Source: Plectosphaerella cucumerina
Lineage: Eukaryota > Ascomycota > Sordariomycetes > Glomerellales > Plectosphaerellaceae
Direction: 5' to 3'
DNA: 64,000 bases
Assembly: GCA_020746995.1 (NCBI GenBank)
Contig: JAGPXD010000004.1
Location: 4,960,001 to 5,024,000 of the forward strand
Shown here one piece after another: positions 55,918-64,000 of this stretch; position 1 is the first letter of the stretch, and the number at the start of each line of letters is the position of its first letter. A model generated the notes under the pieces. It was not told the origin of the DNA. It searched no databases and worked only from the letters and a program-made list of their open reading frames with translations. The position numbers and the translations under genes are program-made.

Positions 55918-58075
55918 TCAGCAGGGCGCCAGATCCTCCTGTGGATTCACTACGAGCGACGGGTGCTCGGCCAGGGTGAGCCAGAAGTTTGCCTCGAAGT
56001 CCTGGATGTTATTTGAGGTCCACGGGTCCCAAACCTCGTTGTTCGTCACAGCAAGCTGCTGCTGTAGCGCGGCCTCGGCGGCCAGGTCGTTGGTGCCCTG
56101 CCTCGCGCTGAAGAGGGTGTCGAGAATGTTCTTGATTGTCTGAGTGGCTCCGGCCAGCAGGGCATAGTTGGCGTCTTCGTCATACACCAAGCTGCCGCAT
56201 TCGACCTCAACGACCAGAACGCCCAGGTCTCGTATTGTTCGCACGTTGGAACTAGAGCCATGCTCAAGCGTGGGAAGCTGCTCTAGAAGAGACAGACAGA
56301 TCACACCAGCTGCAGCGAGGCCGTAGTAAACCACCTGGATGGGTCATCAGCACATACGGTAGGATGATTTGCTGAAAACACAGACCTTCCACGCCAAAGA
56401 CGTTCCGGAATGGACCAGTCGGTCTTTGAAAACGAGGGCCTCAATTACCAGGCTCAGCATCGTCTGGGACAGAGCCACAAGATCGGGGTCAGGGTCTGAG
56501 ACCCGTCTGACGAGTGCCAAGCGGAGCAAGAACAACACATGCAGATGGTTGAGCCTGAAACCAAGCATGAGATCGAGTTCAACAGCCTGACGATCGTACG
56601 TCTTCATAGGCGCTTCAAGACGAAAGTGGCCTGGCAAAGCATCCCACTGCATCTTAGCCTTGACTTCAATCTCGCTGCAGTCGGTCAGCATCTTTCAGAG
56701 CGCGAAATCAAGCATTACATACCTGGCTCGTCCTATTCGGTCCTGGGCCCGATGCTCGGTTCCGAATAGCTCCACCATGATGTCTTCCTTCAAAAGTGCA
56801 CACAGCGCCGCCCATCGAACGTCGGCGTAAAAGTCAATCGGAGTGTCGGGCTCCCACTCCCCGGAGAAGTAGGCCTCGAGTCCCGGCTGGTGAAAGCGGC
56901 AAAAGTTCTTCAAGATCCGAGGTGGTCTCCCGAGGAAGAGTGAAACGTTCTTGTCAGCCGAGTAGGAGCACGCAAACGCCGCCTGTCGAATGCTCTGGAG
57001 AAAGGGCGGCACCGGGGCAGGACCCAGAATGTCTTGATGGTACCCCAGGGCGAAGATTGAGCTGCTGAGATCGCCCAGCTTTCTCCAAGATTCGAAGCCT
57101 GCGAGATGGGTGGTTAGCATTGGACGCACAAAGCAGGGAAACAAAGAACCGACTCTGGTCTCCATCGACAAGCGTGTGTAGGATGAAGTTTTCGTACACG
57201 AGGACAAGTTGCAGATCGTTCAGTGAGTCAAGCGAAAGGCACATCTCGAGGCACCGGTCCGCGAAATGCATCGCAAGTCGCCTGACATGACGTCTCTGCG
57301 ACTCGGAGCGCATTGCGTTGCCCGAGTAGTGCCGCGAGTTCATCGTTGCCCGCGAGAGGGCGATGAGGAACAGGCACACCGTTTCCCATCGTGCACGGCC
57401 TCCGTTGAACTGTTCGCCAAAGGCCGCGGCCGTCGTGTCTGGGCCGACCTGCAGTGGGCGGCATGATTGAGCGAAAAGGCCCCTGGCGATGGTTGCGCTG
57501 TCTTCCCTGTCGACTGCGAGCAGCGTTCGGGCCGTGGCAAGAGAGTCGGCAGTGAATGGCGCAGCTACAGAGAGGTTTGCACCCGTCTTCAGCCAAGCGT
57601 CCACCAGCTCCAGGCACGCCGGCACATCTGCGGAGAGGCACAGCTGGTCAATCAACTGAGCCCCGTGCGAGATGTGCGCCTCGCTCACGGTACGGCTCGC
57701 CCCGACCGCCTCTCCAGGGCCCATCAGGCCGAACAGCGCCGTGTGGCTTGAGGATCCAAGGTAGCCGGGGTTCGGGTACTGGCGATGTCGGGGAAGAAGG
57801 CCCAGGCCGGAGCCATCGGGGCTTGCTTCGGCGGGGTTGCTGTGCGCTGTTGTCATCGGTCGGAACGGAGTGTCTGCTGACACGCTCGGCGAGGCACCTG
57901 GCACACTCGCCGATGGTGGTCGGGGTCTGCTCTTCTTGAACGGCGCGTCGCGGTAGACGCACCATTCTGGCCTCCCCCTGGCCTCACAGCGAGCGCAGAC
58001 TGGCTGCGCATGGTCGCAAGCTAGTTTCGATCCCCGGCAGGGATCGCAGGCGGGCATCCGGCGTGGTTTCGGCAT
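55918..58075 (-). CDS. Zn2Cys6 transcription factor with fungal-specific TF domain
   Basis: CDS complement(join(55918..56334,56386..56674,56723..57098,57154..58075)), 667 aa. Introns of 51, 48 and 55 nt. The start chosen is MPKPRRMPACDPC; an in-frame ATG at 58162 would add 29 aa. The binuclear cluster is C-x2-C-x6-C-x6-C-x2-C-x7-C starting ACDPCRGSKLACDH. The fungal TF domain follows, with SESQRRHVRRLAMHFADRCL, SFESWRKLGDLSSSIFALGYHQD and WDALPGHFR, then a membrane-like helix in VVYYGLAAAGVICLSLL that is usual near the end of this domain. It is probably the pathway-specific regulator of the adjacent decarboxylase and aminotransferase. Confidence 0.88.
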
Positions 58076-58106
58076 CCTCAGGAGCGGAGTGTTGTGATGT
58101 TGTTTC

Positions 58107-58119
58107 TCCGACAGTCGGA
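58107..58119. promoter_or_regulatory. Palindrome TCCGAC-A-GTCGGA
   Basis: TCCGACAGTCGGA, perfect six-base arms around a central A, 32-44 nt before the chosen ATG of the regulator. It overlaps the shared word TGTCGGAG. It would be coding if the ATG at 58162 is used. Confidence 0.45.
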
Positions 58120-58178
58120 ATGTGAGGGGACGTGGACTCGGACCGGAGTGACTCGGGTGCATCGAGGCCACCCCCCGC

Positions 58179-58201
58179 CTGCAGTGTGGGCCACACTGCA
58201 G
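58179..58201. promoter_or_regulatory. 11-base-arm palindrome upstream of the Zn2Cys6 regulator
   Basis: CTGCAGTGTGG and CCACACTGCAG are perfect inverted arms around a single G, 104-126 nt upstream of the chosen start. It could be an operator or a leader hairpin. Confidence 0.6.
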
Positions 58202-58560
58202 CTGGCAACACTAATCAGCAACTCGGCGTCGAGCGGCTCTCCGCTTTCCCCGGCGCTTCTCACCCCGCTAGGTTCTCCCCCATGTCCTCTCTATTTACAC
58301 TTTCTCTTTCTGAGCCGCCCCGATCTACAGAACTTTCACGCTCCTCGGCAGGGACGGCTTCAGTGTTGGCTTGGAGTTTGATCTTGATTTCTGATTTGTG
58401 GCAGTCACATCAACTTCGAGATCGGGGCCAACCTGATGATTCAGAGACCGCCCATTTTGGGGACGTCCAGTCGGTTGAGATTGAAACGTCGAGGTTTCTG
58501 TTGTCTATTTACCACGAAGTGGTGGCCCCGTCTTCGAATGTACATATGGCCCGGCGGCAT

Positions 58561-59740
58561 TCACGCCTTATCACCGTACTGGTATTTCATTGCCATGGCA
58601 AAAACATCGAGGTCCTGAGCTGCGTCGTCCACGGTTGTCTTGGGTTTCTTCCCCTCAACTACAACCTCCCACCACACCTTGAACTCCCGCGTGTAAGGAT
58701 CCTCATAGGTTTTCCTGACCACCGTCTCTCTGTACTCGCCGTTGTGGTTCTCCGAGATATGCATAGTCACAGGCAGACCTTTGACGTAGGGCGTGTCGTA
58801 TTGTACACGAACCGACTTGTTCCCGCCGTAGATCTCGAGATGCGCGTCGAAGCGGGGGATGCCATCGATGCCGGACTCGTATGACACTGTGAAGCCTGGA
58901 TATTTGAAGAGAACACTTTTGGTAATTGTCAGTATGGTTTTGTGTTGCTCCGATCGCCGGGGCGGCCTGTCCGACTTACTTCCAAAAAGGAAAGCCTAGA
59001 GACGACCCGACGACGCCGAGCGGCATGCCGAGAGCCTCGCGCATGAGCGACAGGTCGTGGGATCCAAGCCCTCCGAGAATGCGCCACATCAACGCCGTCT
59101 CGTCCGTCACAGGAATACCGCCGCACTCTTTCAAGGCTGTCGCGACCAGCTCATTGCCACGAGCAGTCTTGTCCGCGGAGTCCTCGGGGCGGAAGTCTGT
59201 GGACTTGACAGGAAACGTGCCAGACTGGTCGACGAAGATCGAGTTCGGGCCAATGATGTCCCTGACCCGTGCGTACAGAATCTTCTGCAGCCCCCCGATT
59301 TCTCGGACGGCATCCTCAAAGGGGGCGGCGTAGCGCCTCATGTATCCGACCATGACGGTCCCCTTGCTCTGGCGCTCGGCCTCGGCGATCGCAGTAGCGT
59401 CCGCCTTGGTGAGGGACATGGGCTTCTCGACCAGGACATGCTTTCCGTGTTGCAGGGCGGTGATTGCGTGCAGCGCGTGGTATTCGTCCGATGACGCGAC
59501 AAGGACGGCGTCGACATCAACAGATGCACAGAGCTCGTCCGGATCCCTTGTCGTCTTGACGGGGCCGGGAATCTTGGCTGCGCAATGTTGTAGGGCGTTG
59601 TCGGACACGTCGCAAAGGTATGTGAGGGAGAATTGGCTACTCATGAAAAGCAGGGTTGGGATGTGGACGACCTGAGCGACCTCGCCGCAGCCGATGAGGC
59701 CGACCCTGACAATCTTGCTTGGGGCATTTGAGGCGGTCAT
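58561..59740 (-). CDS. Gfo/Idh/MocA-family NAD(P)-dependent oxidoreductase
   Basis: CDS complement(join(58561..58915,58980..59740)), 371 aa, one 64-nt intron with an AAG acceptor. Rossmann start VRVGLIGCGEVAQVVHIP (GxGxxx), then VDAVLVASSDEYHALHAITAL, the family signature HVLVEKPMSL with catalytic Lys in EKP, VMVGYMRRY, and the C-domain with GGIPVTDETALMWRILGGLGSHDLSLMREALG, whose HD is the usual substrate-binding pair. The C-terminal sheet starts FWNVLFKYPGF. Members oxidise or reduce sugars, inositols and sugar acids. The neighbours, a Zn2Cys6 factor and a sugar transporter, point to a sugar or polyol as substrate. Confidence 0.88.
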
Positions 59741-59987
59741 GACAGGGGTTGAGAATGGTGCGGGGCAAGAATAAGGGAGAGCGATTAGTACTGAACCAGG
59801 TGCTGGCTTCTGGAGAGAACGGACAGAGGGAATTCGGGAACATCAATATTTCAAGGACTTAAATGTAGGCCTCGGCTGGTGACATTCTGTCGACTCCCGT
59901 CCCATCAGCCCCGCGTCTGGCCTCGCGACTCGAGGGATGAAGCATCCTTCTCCTGCTGCTTGTTCCCAGCACTTGACGGCCAAAGGA

Positions 59988-60003
59988 CCGAGACTCCCCG
60001 AGC
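59988..60003 (+). promoter_or_regulatory. Shared 16-mer, copy 1 (CTCGG-N5-CTCGG)
   Basis: CCGAGACTCCCCGAGC; its complement reads CTCGG-GGAGT-CTCGG, a direct repeat of CGG-type half-sites with 5-bp spacing. Identical to 62552-62567. It lies about 126 nt upstream of the Zn2Cys6 factor start and 250 nt upstream of the oxidoreductase start. Confidence 0.65.
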
Positions 60004-60062
60004 GAGAGCTTGTCCATGACCCACTCTTTGCGCCGATCGGTCTTTGACATAAAGACCCGAGC

Positions 60063-60072
60063 TTCCCCGAGC
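60063..60072 (+). promoter_or_regulatory. Additional TTCCCCGAGC element
   Basis: Shares the core TCCCCGAGC with the 16-mer at 59988, 57 nt before the regulator start codon. Confidence 0.4.
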
Positions 60073-60128
60073 ATCGGCATCCATTTCTCTTATCCTCATC
60101 TCATGATTCTTCCCGCCTGGCGACTGCG

Positions 60129-62361
60129 ATGCAAGATCCCCCGCCTTTCCGACAGAACCTGATTTCCCCCCGGGGTGGCGGGGATCGTGAAACCCCACAC
60201 GACTGCCAGGGCCCCGAACTCAGCCACGGTCACGGCCTTGATCACGACCAAGGCCCTGGTCACGGAGCTGCTCCCCGAGGTTCTCAAGCTGCACCCGACA
60301 GCCCCAATTCGCCCGAACTACCACGACGCAAGAGACAGCGGCAGGAACCGACATCCCGAGCCGATGTGGCCTATCTTCGCAAACGCGCCACGGCCGCGTG
60401 CCGTCTGTGCCGGTCCCGAAAGGTCAAGTGCAACAACGTGAGGCCCTCTTGTGGCAACTGTACCGCCCATGAGGCCATATGCGATTACGAGGACTCGTCG
60501 GAGAACATCTCAGCGTAGGATACTCGTTCCCAATGGGTGGTCGGAAGAAACAGATGGACCACGAACGCGCTGACATGGATGTCTCAGCTTCGACCCTGCT
60601 AGCATCGCCATCCTCGAGAAACTGACTCAAGTCTTGACCAGGCTGGACCATCTGCCCAATGACCTCAGACAACCTCCCGCGCCGCCGATCCAAGTACTCC
60701 CCGACGGAGCCAACCCCGCATCTCATCATCACCCTGCTGCCCCCCCTGCACCAAGCTGCCACGCGACGTCGGCGGCGAGGGTTGAGCTGGCCATCCCTGC
60801 CGCCCAGGCTGGCCCCGAATCCGTCCTGCAGTGGCCCATCTTGGCATTGGAAGCCGCATTCCCATCAACGTACATGATCGATGCCCTTTTTGAGGCTGAG
60901 ATGGCGGAGAATGATTCGGATGAGGAGGATGGCCCGTCCTACTCCAAGACCAGCGCTGCAATCTTCAACGAAGATGAAGTTCTCGAGTTGGTGCAGAGGT
61001 TCCTTGACTTTGTGCACATCAAGAACCCGGTCCTCGAGCCTGACACCATCTGGACGTATGCCCGGCGTGTGGCAGAGGAGGGACCCAAATGGGATGCCTC
61101 TTCGTGTCTCGTTGTAAGTTGCCTGCCACAAGTCAAAGCCAGACGACCACATGGCTGATACGCCTTTTGCACTAATCAGCTTCTCGCTTGTGCCCTCGGT
61201 AGTGTAGCACAGAAGTTCCCCGACGCAGACTCCGTGGAGCCCGACCGCTCGACCACATCCTTGACAGACCATGCCAGGTCTCTCAGGCGGGGCGAAGGCT
61301 ACTTCAACCTTGCTCGTCGGCGACTGGGGCTTGTCCAGAAAGGCCTGCTCGCTCCGCAATGTCGGTTCCTGGCTGGCGTCTATCTCATGTATACTTTGCG
61401 CCCGCTTCAGGCGTGGGCCGAGTTCCATTCTGCCTCTCGCTCGTACCACATTTACCTGCAGTGCCAGGCCCGCAAGATCGGCAAGCACTGGGCTGATGCC
61501 GAGCTGTCGCTGAAGCGCCGTCGCCTCGAGCAGCGCCTGTACTGGAGCTGCTACAAGTCCGAGTGCGAGTTGCGCGCTGAGATGGATCTCCCCAATTCCT
61601 CGCTCGCCTCTTTCCACTACCCAGACATGCATCCCTCGCCCCCTGACATGGATGCACCCAGCCCCGAGTTGACGGGTCACCCAGAAGCAGGCACAGGCAA
61701 TAGCGTCTCAGCTCTTGGCCGCCACTCCAGCTCGTTGAACCATTTTCAAGAGGAGAGCTGGTACTATTACCTGACCGAGATCACGCTTCGCAGGCTGGCC
61801 AACGAGATTTACAATGCCTTTTACGCCAATGGCCATCAAGGATGGAACGACGACTCCATTTCGTACATGGCCAAGGCCGCGAGAGGTTTCGAGCAGCAGC
61901 TGGACGAGTGCTACAACAACCTGCCCTCCATCATCCTCTTCGAAGACGACGTGATACCATCGAGGGAGCTTCCTTACATGGTCCGCGGTCGTCTTCTCGA
62001 GATCCGGTGTTCGATACATCTCCCATTCCTGTTCTACGCCATTCATAACCCACGAAGTCCCTACAGCGACATGTTGCAGCCTCTAGCGGAGAAAGCGTTG
62101 CAGCGGCATTTCTCGGTCCTTAAGATGGATCCCCTGCCGCACAGGCATCACGGGACCTGGTATGCCGTGAGACATACGGTCACTGCTGCGCTCTGTGTCG
62201 TTGCCGCCGCCCGTTCTGGAACGATCGAGATGCCAGAGGAGCTGGAATGGAAAGGGCTCATAAACCGTAGTTTGGACAGAATACGGTACTGGGCAGACGA
62301 GGCGCCCGGAATAGCTCGGGGTGTTGAAGTTCTGACAAGCTACCTTCAGCAGTCCTTCTAA
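60129..62361 (+). CDS. Zn2Cys6 transcription factor with fungal-specific TF domain
   Basis: CDS join(60129..60514,60588..61113,61180..62361), 697 aa, introns of 73 and 66 nt. The N-terminal 80 residues are His/Gly/Pro-rich and disordered. The cluster is C-x2-C-x6-C-x6-C-x2-C-x6-C in AACRLCRSRKVKCNNVRPSC, followed by GNCTAHEAICDY. A short linker helix (IAILEKLTQVLTRLDHL) may dimerise. The fungal TF domain runs from about residue 200: VLELVQRFLDFVHIKNPVLE, GEGYFNLARRRLGL, GVYLMYTLRPLQAWAEFHSASR and RRLEQRLYWSCYKSECELRAE, the conserved helix. Likely a local regulator of the sugar transporter and the oxidoreductase. Confidence 0.92.
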
Positions 62362-62551
62362 ATACAACAACTGGTGTCCACTAGTGTCGCGTCAGGCGGC
62401 GTCCAGGTCGAACTGTCGCCCAACTAGTAGAGGGGTTGACTCGTGAACCAACCCCGAACCAGGTATGATCTGGTATGTTGACGACACTTGGCACTGATGG
62501 CACTGACATCCGGGAGCTTCCAGGTGGGCTTGTACCCCGCATGCTTTGTGC

Positions 62552-62567
62552 CCGAGACTCCCCGAGC
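62552..62567 (+). promoter_or_regulatory. Shared 16-mer, copy 2
   Basis: CCGAGACTCCCCGAGC, identical in sequence and orientation to 59988-60003, 341-356 nt upstream of the sugar-transporter start codon. Confidence 0.65.
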
Positions 62568-62589
62568 ACCCGGGTTCTCGTTCCCCAGA

Positions 62590-62643
62590 TTCCCCGACCT
62601 CATTCCAATCCATTTCCCCGACCTCATTCCAATTTCCCCGACC
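62590..62643 (+). repeat. Tandem 20-base repeat with TTCCCCGACC cores
   Basis: TTCCCCGACCTCATTCCAAT occurs at 62590-62609 and 62614-62633, followed by a partial third copy TTCCCCGACC at 62634-62643. The core TCCCCGA is that of the 16-mer. Confidence 0.8.
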
Positions 62644-62907
62644 CCCAACCTTAGTACTCTCCACAAACTCCAGACCCCATCTTGATCGACACCATCGTCT
62701 GAATCATGTCTACATCCGAGACTCGGTTTCCCCACCCTCGGCAATCTCAGCTTGCGTCGTTCGAGCCAATACAAATACCACGGCAGCCATTCCTTCCCAT
62801 CATCCATCAAACCTGGCATAGATTTTTGGACCTCTCCGACCTGTTGCAATCTTCTAACTTTTCTTCAAACTTCCCATCTCCCTCTAGCTAGACTGCCTCC
62901 AGTCACA

Positions 62908-64000
62908 ATGTTTGGCAGAACGAAGACCAAGGAGGCCAAGGTCTCTGCCATCGGCGAGGACATGGCCCGCCTCCTTCCAGACAACGGACCTTGGTACAAG
63001 CAGCGCCATCTCTTGCTTCTCAACTTCTACGCCTTCAGCATGTGCCTCCTTACCGCCGCAAACGGATACGATGGCAGCATGATGAATGGGCTGATGGCCC
63101 TGCCCCAGTGGCACGACTTCATGGACCACCCGACCGGCGCCTGGTTGGGCTTCATCAACGCCGTCCAGGCATTGTCCTCGACCTGTGCGTATCCCTTGGT
63201 CGCCTACTTCGCCAACCGCTGGGGCCGGAAGAAGGGCCTTTACATCGGCCTGTTCTTTCTCTTCACCGGTGCCCTGCTGCAGGCATTCACCCCCAACGTC
63301 ACCGGCTTCGTCATCAGCAGGGCCATCCTCGGCCAGCCGAGTGCCTGGTGGGGGGGTCTCGCGCCGCTCCTCGTCACCGAGCTCGCATATCCACCCCACC
63401 GCGCGTTCCTGACGGCCGCTATGAACTCTGGATGGTACGTCGGCTCAACGATCGCCGCCTGGGCTACATTTGGCACCAGAAACTACTCCGGTGACTGGGC
63501 TTGGCGGATCCCGTCTCTGCTGCAGATCGCCGTGCCGGTGGTCGTGATTCCCGGCCTGTTCATGATCCCCGAATCGCCCCGATACCTCATCTCCAAGGGA
63601 CAGACGACAAAGGCCCGCGAGATCCTCACCAAGTACCATGCCGGCGGGAACGCCAGCCCGCTCGTCGACTTTGAGATGGCCGAGATCGAGGCCGCCATCG
63701 AGGCGGACAAGGCCGCCGCAGACAGCTCGTCATGGGGCGACCTCTTCAAGGGCAAGGGCAACCGCCATCGGGCTCTCATTTCCATGACGCTTGGCGTGTT
63801 CGCCCAGTGGAACGGAGTGGGAGTCGTGTCATACTACCTGGCCCTCGTCTTGCAGACAGTCGGCATCACATCCGTCACAGACCAGACGCTCATTAGCGGT
63901 TTCCTTCAGATCTGGAACCTCTTCTGGGCGATTCTGGCCGCTGCGTACGTCGACAAGCTCGGTCGGCGGCCGCTTTTCCTCATCAGCTCCGTTGGCATGC
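62908..64000 (+). CDS. MFS sugar transporter, 3' end beyond the window
   Basis: Open from ATG 62908 to the window edge, at least 364 codons, with no intron needed. Sugar-porter landmarks: YDGSMMNGLMALPQW after the first helix (family GYD), ANRWGRKKGLY between helices 2 and 3, the PESPRYLISKG block after helix 6, the cytosolic loop with an acidic helix, helices 7-8 (QWNGVGVVSYYLALVL; the QxxG/N-type sugar contacts) and VDKLGRRPLF. It resembles fungal lactose/hexose/oligosaccharide permeases. The substrate is unknown. It follows the 697-aa Zn2Cys6 factor on the same strand and shares a promoter word with that gene. Confidence 0.92.
   Translation, partial: MFGRTKTKEAKVSAIGEDMARLLPDNGPWYKQRHLLLLNFYAFSMCLLTAANGYDGSMMNGLMALPQWHDFMDHPTGAWLGFINAVQALSSTCAYPLVAYFANRWGRKKGLYIGLFFLFTGALLQAFTPNVTGFVISRAILGQPSAWWGGLAPLLVTELAYPPHRAFLTAAMNSGWYVGSTIAAWATFGTRNYSGDWAWRIPSLLQIAVPVVVIPGLFMIPESPRYLISKGQTTKAREILTKYHAGGNASPLVDFEMAEIEAAIEADKAAADSSSWGDLFKGKGNRHRALISMTLGVFAQWNGVGVVSYYLALVLQTVGITSVTDQTLISGFLQIWNLFWAILAAAYVDKLGRRPLFLISSVGM

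Larger units (their letters stand above)
58076..58560. promoter_or_regulatory. Promoter of the 667-aa regulator
   Basis: A 485-bp gap holding a 13-base palindrome (58107-58119) and a 23-base palindrome (58179-58201), plus CGGAGTG words at about 58085 and 58144. It also takes the 3' end of the Gfo/Idh gene. Confidence 0.55.
59741..60128. promoter_or_regulatory. Divergent promoter oxidoreductase / Zn2Cys6 factor
   Basis: A 388-bp region containing the 16-base word shared with the sugar-transporter promoter (59988-60003) and a second TTCCCCGAGC at 60063-60072. Confidence 0.6.
62362..62907. promoter_or_regulatory. Sugar-transporter promoter
   Basis: A 546-bp tandem gap containing the second copy of the 16-mer (62552-62567) and a tandem repeat with three TTCCCCGACC cores (62590-62643). 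No coding feature. Confidence 0.6.

Noticed and set aside
58162..58171. Upstream starts for the 667-aa Zn2Cys6 factor
   Set aside because: 58171 is GTG. The ATG at 58162 is possible but would place the shared palindrome inside coding DNA; the start just before the Cys cluster is more usual.
60865..61680. 271-codon minus-strand frame over the second Zn2Cys6 factor
   Set aside because: Antisense shadow that spans an intron of the real gene.
1..64000. tRNA, rRNA or CRISPR features
   Set aside because: No tRNA-like A/B-box pair with an acceptor stem, no rRNA sequence and no regularly spaced repeats; CRISPR arrays are not expected in fungal nuclear DNA.

Overview
This window is nuclear DNA from a filamentous ascomycete (Pezizomycotina, most likely a Sordariomycete). 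Genes are broken by many short introns of about 46-76 nt with GT-AG ends and CTAAC/CTGAC-type branch points. Coding DNA is GC-rich. There are no operons, and the gene set (pectin-degrading enzymes, Zn2Cys6 and bZIP regulators, ergosterol and spindle-checkpoint genes) is that of a plant-associated mould. I rebuilt 31 protein genes by joining exons at splice sites that restore the family reading frame; one of them runs off the right edge. I saw no tRNA, rRNA, CRISPR array or intact transposon.

The left half (1-33 kb) is conserved core genome. In order it holds an APQ12-like nuclear-envelope protein (-), an unrecognised 830-aa low-complexity protein (-), NAD-dependent methylene-THF dehydrogenase MTD1 (-), the cytosolic Fe-S targeting protein MMS19 (+), signal peptidase subunit SPC2 (-), ER membrane complex subunit EMC3 (+), RNA polymerase III subunit RPC25 (-), a NUFIP1/CCCH protein of snoRNP assembly (+), histone chaperone SPT2 (-), ribosomal stalk protein P2 (+), spindle kinase MPS1 (+), mitoribosomal bL21m (-), ribosome biogenesis factor NSA2 in ten exons (+), a GNAT acetyltransferase (+) and a medium-chain dehydrogenase (+). 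Many are divergent pairs sharing a promoter, and five belong to ribosome or Pol III biology.

From 33.8 to 40.4 kb lies a small pectin module: pectin methylesterase (-) and a rhamnogalacturonan-acetylesterase-type hydrolase (+) share one promoter, and next to them is a ten-exon Dal5/Liz1-type transporter (-). A C-5 sterol desaturase (ERG3) follows. From 41.5 to 47.9 kb is an accessory stretch: a small secreted protein, diverged repeats, an eight-exon short-chain dehydrogenase, TA-rich debris, a bZIP-like regulator and a secreted beta-propeller.

The right end holds two candidate metabolic modules. At 48-58 kb are a reductase whose presumed start is followed by a stop codon, an epoxide-hydrolase-like alpha/beta hydrolase, an aromatic-type aminotransferase, a pyruvate/phenylpyruvate-type decarboxylase and a Zn2Cys6 regulator, a set that could run an Ehrlich-type breakdown of aromatic amino acids. 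At 58.5-64 kb a Gfo/Idh/MocA oxidoreductase, a second Zn2Cys6 regulator and a sugar transporter form a second module. An exact 16-base word with two CTCGG half-sites is shared by its two promoter regions, which suggests a local regulon.
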